Shown here: piece after piece, positions 14,072 through 17,369 of the stretch | Numbering within the stretch: position 1 is the first letter of the stretch | Layout of the letters: each line of letters begins with the position of its first letter | Source: an uncultured Pseudomonadota bacterium | GTDB lineage: Bacteria > Pseudomonadota > Gammaproteobacteria > Burkholderiales > SG8-39 | NCBI GenBank assembly: GCA_903909415.1 | Contig: CAIVVS010000026.1 | Span: forward strand, 1 to 17,369 | Length of the DNA: 17,369 bases | Direction: 5' to 3' | Notes under the pieces: generated by a model | The model's input: only the letters and a program-made list of their open reading frames with translations | Databases searched by the model: none | Told to the model about the DNA's origin: nothing | Position numbers and translations under genes: made by a program

Positions 14072-15351
14072 GCGACCTGCATCGCCTTTCCGCTGTGGAT
14101 GCCGCGCGGCGCATCGCGAGGCGCGAGCTGTCGGCCGAGCAGTACCTGCAGGCCTTCCTCGATCGCATCGAGGCACGCGAACCGGAGGTGCGGGCCTTTG
14201 CCTACCTCGGCCGCGAACAAGCGCTCGCCGCCGCGCGCGCGCTCGACCAGGGCCCGGTGCGCGGGCCGCTGCACGGCCTGCCGGTCGGCGTGAAGGACAT
14301 CTTCGACACCTACGACATGCCCACGCAGGGCGGCTCCAAGGTCTATGAAGGCAACCACGGCAGCATCGACGCCGCCTGCATCGCGATGTCGCGCCACCAG
14401 GGTGCGGTGATCATCGGCAAGACCGTCACCACCGAACTCGCGACCTTCCCGCCGAACGAGACGCGCAACCCGCGCAACCTGGCGCACACGCCGGGCGGCT
14501 CCTCGTCGGGCTCGGCCGCCGGCGTCGCCGACGGATTCTTTCCGCTGGCCACCGGCACCCAGACCCTGGGCTCGACCGTGCGCCCCGCCGCCTACTGCGG
14601 TGTGATCGGCTACAAGCCCACCTTCAACCTGATCCCGCGCAAGGGCGTGTGGGCCGACGCCGACTCCCTCGACCATGTGGGCGTGTTCGCCAACACCGTG
14701 CCGGACGCCGCCTGGTTCGTCGCCGGCATGATGTCGTACCCGCAGCTGAACGTCCCCGACGGGATCGCCGCGCCCCGGATCGGCCTGTGCCGCAGCCCGC
14801 AATGGGACCGCGCGACACCCGAGATGCAGGCCGCGCTCGAAGACGCCGGCCGCAAGCTGTCGGCAGCCGGCGCGGTGGTGCGCGACTTCACCCTGCCCGA
14901 ACCGTTCAACGGCATGCTCGCCGCGCAGATGGCGGTCGGCACCTGGGAGATCGGCCGCACGCTCGCCGACGAATACCTGCGCCACGGCGCGAAACTGCGC
15001 GAACTGCTGCACCAGCGCTGCGGCGAAGCCTGGGACGTGAAGCCCGGGGACTACCTCGCCGCGCAGAAGCTGGCGCGCGAATGCCGCGCGATGTTCCCGC
15101 AGGCGCTGGGCGAGTTCGACGTCCTGCTCACCCCGGGCGCCACCGGCGAGGCGCCCAAGGGCCTGGACTGGACCGGCGATCCCTGCTTCAACCAGATGTG
15201 GACCCTGCTCTACGGCCCCTGCGTTTCCCTGCCCGCCGCGATCGGCCCGAACGGCCTGCCGCTGGGACTGCAGGTGGTGGGACGCATGGACGACGACCCG
15301 CGCACGCTGGCCGCGGCGCACTGGGTGCACCAGCGGCTGAATCCCTACTGA
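14068..15351 (+). CDS. Amidase (amidase signature family)
   Basis: This 427-residue Ser-cisSer-Lys hydrolase should cleave an amide, carbamate or related C-N bond. The triad is Lys76 in PVGVKDIFDT, cis-Ser145 in TPGGSSSGSAAG and nucleophile Ser169 in TGTQTLGSTVRPAAYCG; the 24-residue gap between the serines is as in FAAH. GVIGYKPTFNLIPRKGV follows, as in the family. The C-terminal part (LLTPGATGEAPKGLDWTGDP, then CVSLPAAIGPNGLPLGLQVV) is typical of bacterial broad-range amidases. GTG 14068 overlaps the flavoprotein stop by the four bases GTGA and has a GAAGG site upstream, so the two are translationally coupled and should act in one pathway. It is not the GatA subunit: no gatB or gatC is near and the sequence lacks GatA features. 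Substrate unknown. Confidence 0.92.
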   Translation: MSDLHRLSAVDAARRIARRELSAEQYLQAFLDRIEAREPEVRAFAYLGREQALAAARALDQGPVRGPLHGLPVGVKDIFDTYDMPTQGGSKVYEGNHGSIDAACIAMSRHQGAVIIGKTVTTELATFPPNETRNPRNLAHTPGGSSSGSAAGVADGFFPLATGTQTLGSTVRPAAYCGVIGYKPTFNLIPRKGVWADADSLDHVGVFANTVPDAAWFVAGMMSYPQLNVPDGIAAPRIGLCRSPQWDRATPEMQAALEDAGRKLSAAGAVVRDFTLPEPFNGMLAAQMAVGTWEIGRTLADEYLRHGAKLRELLHQRCGEAWDVKPGDYLAAQKLARECRAMFPQALGEFDVLLTPGATGEAPKGLDWTGDPCFNQMWTLLYGPCVSLPAAIGPNGLPLGLQVVGRMDDDPRTLAAAHWVHQRLNPY

Positions 15352-15380
15352 GCCGGGTACCGGGCCGAATGCCGGCTTGC

Positions 15381-15403
15381 GGACCGGGCCGAAGCCGCGG
15401 TCC
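15381..15403 (-). terminator. Hairpin with UUCG loop between amidase and MFS genes
   Basis: On the minus strand GGACCG-C-GGC-TTCG-GCC-CGGTCC forms a nine-pair stem with one bulged C and a very stable C(UUCG)G loop. It lies between two converging genes. No T tract follows on either strand, so it may help Rho-dependent termination or protect 3' ends and is not a classic intrinsic terminator. Confidence 0.4.
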
Positions 15404-15405
15404 GG

Positions 15406-16557
15406 CTACCTGCGGTGGAACAGCACCGCAAGGCTGCCGATGAACCCGCCGGTAATCGCGACGGCGGTCCACCCGCCCCACACCCAGGCGGCATTCGCGA
15501 GGTAGGCGCCCACCGCCTGCGAGCCGAACAGCGCGGTCACGAACACGGTATTGATCCGGCTCTGTGCGCTCGGGTCCAGCGAGAAGATGATCGACTGCTG
15601 TGCGGCGAGGCTGCAGCGCAGGCCCACGTCCAGCATCAGCACCCCCAGCGCGACCAGCAGCGCCCAGGACTGCATCAGGCCCATCCCCAGCCAGGCGAGC
15701 GTGACCATGCCGATCCCGACCCAGGCCAGCGGCGAGGGCCCGTGGCGCTGAACCTGCCGAGCAAGCCACGGCATGGACAAGGCGCCCGCAACCGCCGGTA
15801 TCCCCAGCAGCCCGGCCGCCATCGGTGACAGCCCGAAGTTCGCCTGGTACATGGTCGCGACCGTGGCCCACAGCACGCCGTAGGAGGAGAACAGCATCGC
15901 CTGCGTGAGCGTGGACTTGCGCAACGCGGGGTGGCGCCGCAGCAGCGCGAAGGTGGACGCGATCAGCGCCACGTAGCCGAGGTCGGTGCTGGGCCGGGGC
16001 GCGGGCAGCCTGCGCGCGAGCAGCGGGATCACCACGGCCACCATCACCGCGCCCATCGCATAGCTCGCGCGCCATCCGAGGGCATCGGTGACGAGTCCCC
16101 CAGCGATGCGCCCGTACAGGCCGCCGATCAGGATCCCGCTGGTGACCATGCCGATGGCGCGCCCGCGCATGTCGGCCGGCACGACCCTGGCGGCGAACGG
16201 GATCAGGTCCTGCGCGACGGTGGTGAAGATGCCCTGGACGAAACAACAGGCCACCAGCACGCGGTAGTCGGGCGCGAACGCGGCGCCGACCAGGGCCAGC
16301 ACCAGCATGCACAGCTTGAACAGCATCAGCCGCTTGGGATCGAAGCGGTCCCCCAGCGGCGCGAGGAACAGGATGCCCAGCCCGTAGCCACCCCATATCG
16401 ACGCGGGTATCCAGCCCAGTTGCTCCTTGGGGATGTCCAGCTGCATGCCGAGCACGGCCAGCATCGGCTGGTGGTAGTACATGGCCGAGCAGGTCGTCCC
16501 TGCCGCTGCGGCCATGAGGTGGATGAGGGCGTTGCCGGGTCGCGCGGAATCAGCCAT
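15406..16557 (-). CDS. MFS transporter
   Basis: This 383-residue inner-membrane protein has about twelve hydrophobic helices and the layout of the major facilitator superfamily. The loop between helices 2 and 3 carries the MFS motif A in the form PLGDRFDPKRLM (about 61-72). RVVPADMRGRAIGMVTSG matches the conserved segment after helix 4. It resembles drug/solute exporters of the AraJ/Bcr type; direction and substrate cannot be told. ATG 16557 (MADSARPGNAL) is chosen because the first helix follows soon after; the open frame upstream is Arg-rich and unlikely. No clear ribosome-binding site is seen, and a short palindrome sits just upstream. It converges on the amidase gene and could move the substrate or product of that unit, which is an inference from position only. 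Confidence 0.88.
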   Translation of the reverse strand: MADSARPGNALIHLMAAAAGTTCSAMYYHQPMLAVLGMQLDIPKEQLGWIPASIWGGYGLGILFLAPLGDRFDPKRLMLFKLCMLVLALVGAAFAPDYRVLVACCFVQGIFTTVAQDLIPFAARVVPADMRGRAIGMVTSGILIGGLYGRIAGGLVTDALGWRASYAMGAVMVAVVIPLLARRLPAPRPSTDLGYVALIASTFALLRRHPALRKSTLTQAMLFSSYGVLWATVATMYQANFGLSPMAAGLLGIPAVAGALSMPWLARQVQRHGPSPLAWVGIGMVTLAWLGMGLMQSWALLVALGVLMLDVGLRCSLAAQQSIIFSLDPSAQSRINTVFVTALFGSQAVGAYLANAAWVWGGWTAVAITGGFIGSLAVLFHRR

Positions 16558-16560
16558 GCG

Positions 16561-16575
16561 CGCACCCCGGGTGCG
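16561..16575. promoter_or_regulatory. 7-1-7 inverted repeat just upstream of the MFS start
   Basis: CGCACCC-C-GGGTGCG is a perfect inverted repeat beginning three bases from the MFS ATG on the minus strand. It could be an operator or an RNA hairpin that hides the start region. It is G+C-rich, so chance is a real alternative. Confidence 0.35.
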
Positions 16576-16631
16576 TCGGGGCCCGCGCGGGGCTGCCTGC
16601 AGGGAATGGCGAAGGGACCGGGAGCCGGCGC

Positions 16632-17369
16632 TCAGGCGCACGCGCCGCGCACGCTGCGCAGGTCGCAATCACCGGCCAGCACTGTTTCAATTCCGTATTG
16701 CCTCAACCTGAGCATGCCGTCCCGCGCCGCCTGCTCGAACAGCAACTGGACCGTGGATCGCGCCTGGATCAGGCGCTTGATCGTCGCGGTGGCTTCCATG
16801 AGCTCATACAAGCCGACTCGGCCATGGTAGCCGGAATCCCGGCACTTCGGACAGCCGACCGGCCTGTACAGGCGCATGGGCGAGCCCGGCGGAACAGTGG
16901 GCCGCAGGCGCCACTGCGCGAGCACCACCGCAGGCTCGAGCGCGGTGTCGGCGCAGTACTCGCGCGCCAGCTGGTCGAGGTCCTCGACGCTCGCGGGATA
17001 GGCCTGACGGCAATGCCCGCAAAGCCGCCGCGCCAGCCGCTGGCTCAGCACGCCGATCAGCGCATCGGCGAAGTTGAACGGGTCCGCGCCCATGTCCAGC
17101 AGGCGCACGACGCTCTCGGGCGCGCTGTTGGTGTGCAGCGTGGACAACACCAGGTGCCCGGTGAGCGAAGCCTCGACGGCGATCTTGGTGGTCTCGACGT
17201 CGCGCATCTCGCCCACCATGACGATGTCGGGGTCGGCACGCAGGAAGGCGCGCATCGCCGTGGCGAAAGTGAGCCCGGCCACGGCGTTCATCTGGATCTG
17301 GCGCAGGCCCGAATGGGTTATCTCGATCGGGTCCTCGGCGGTCCAGATCTTGTTCTCCGGCGTGTTCAC
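16632..17369 (-). CDS. GspE/PilB-type secretion or pilus ATPase, C-terminal part (5' end outside window)
   Basis: The 245 residues in the window are the C-terminal half of a hexameric ATPase that powers type II secretion or type IV pilus assembly at the inner membrane. Visible elements are TAEDPIEI (Asp box), DPDIVMVGEMRDVETTKIA (Walker B), and LTGHLVLSTLHTNSAPESVVRL (His box and arginine region). Two CxxC pairs, CGHC and CPKC, form the zinc site. Walker A must lie beyond the right edge, so the GTG at 17369 is an internal codon and not the start. The 52 residues between the two CxxC pairs make the zinc loop longer than I expect for GspE or PilB. The C-terminus (GMLRLRQYGIETVLAGDC) is complete. 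Type II secretion and type IV pilus roles cannot be separated without the N-terminus and neighbours. The MFS gene begins 74 bases downstream in the same direction. Confidence 0.93.
   Translation of the reverse strand: MNTPENKIWTAEDPIEITHSGLRQIQMNAVAGLTFATAMRAFLRADPDIVMVGEMRDVETTKIAVEASLTGHLVLSTLHTNSAPESVVRLLDMGADPFNFADALIGVLSQRLARRLCGHCRQAYPASVEDLDQLAREYCADTALEPAVVLAQWRLRPTVPPGSPMRLYRPVGCPKCRDSGYHGRVGLYELMEATATIKRLIQARSTVQLLFEQAARDGMLRLRQYGIETVLAGDCDLRSVRGACA

Noticed and set aside
13897..15330. Minus-strand open frame (477 codons) opposite the amidase gene
   Set aside because: It has no recognisable domain, and the plus strand holds the complete Ser-cisSer-Lys amidase triad.
1..17369. CRISPR arrays, tRNA or rRNA genes, insertion sequences, prophage, toxin-antitoxin pairs
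   Set aside because: No regularly spaced repeats, no tRNA-like cloverleaf noticed between genes, and no transposase, integrase or phage protein in any frame.

Overview
The window is gene-dense, strongly G+C-rich bacterial chromosome with no intergenic gap above about 180 bases and no rRNA, tRNA, CRISPR array or recognisable insertion sequence. The best guess for the source is a betaproteobacterium. The clearest clue is an elongation factor P with Arg32, paired with its arginine rhamnosyltransferase EarP; that system is typical of Betaproteobacteria and also occurs in some Gammaproteobacteria such as Pseudomonas. Fur-type iron control, a TonB protein and a type II/IV secretion ATPase fit a Gram-negative proteobacterium.

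Layout. (1) 1-2974, minus strand: a mini-secretin followed by a DinG/YoaA-type iron-sulfur helicase that runs off the left edge. (2) 3154-4681, plus strand: two envelope lipoproteins, an NlpC/P60 peptidase and an alpha/beta hydrolase. (3) 4822-10692: a ferric-iron ABC transporter split into three transcription units. fbpA is on plus behind a Fur box. fbpB is on minus and is followed in the same direction by earP and efp. fbpC is on plus, divergent from fbpB, with a perfect 7-1-7 palindrome resembling a Fur box between them. (4) 10729-12141, minus strand: a MESH1-type small alarmone hydrolase followed by tonB. (5) 12306-15351, plus strand: a small orphan ORF, then an old-yellow-enzyme-type flavoprotein translationally coupled to an amidase, behind a 28-bp palindrome that ends at the start codon. 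(6) 15406-17369, minus strand: an MFS transporter and the C-terminal half of a GspE/PilB-type ATPase that runs off the right edge.

How the parts may work together. FbpA would bind periplasmic ferric iron, FbpB carry it across the inner membrane and FbpC power transport, all under Fur. TonB nearby could energise outer-membrane iron or siderophore receptors. EarP rhamnosylates EF-P Arg32, and both genes lie downstream of fbpB, so their expression may partly follow iron status. The flavoprotein, amidase and MFS genes look like an uncharacterised, ligand-inducible catabolic or detoxification unit.

The most unusual signals are: three genes whose best predicted -10 element puts the transcription start exactly on the ATG with no ribosome-binding site (possible leaderless mRNAs); the palindromic operator abutting the flavoprotein ATG; a four-cysteine cluster in FbpC; the earP-efp genes inside the iron transporter locus; and a free-standing mini-secretin. 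All functions are inferred from sequence reading only; no database search was run.
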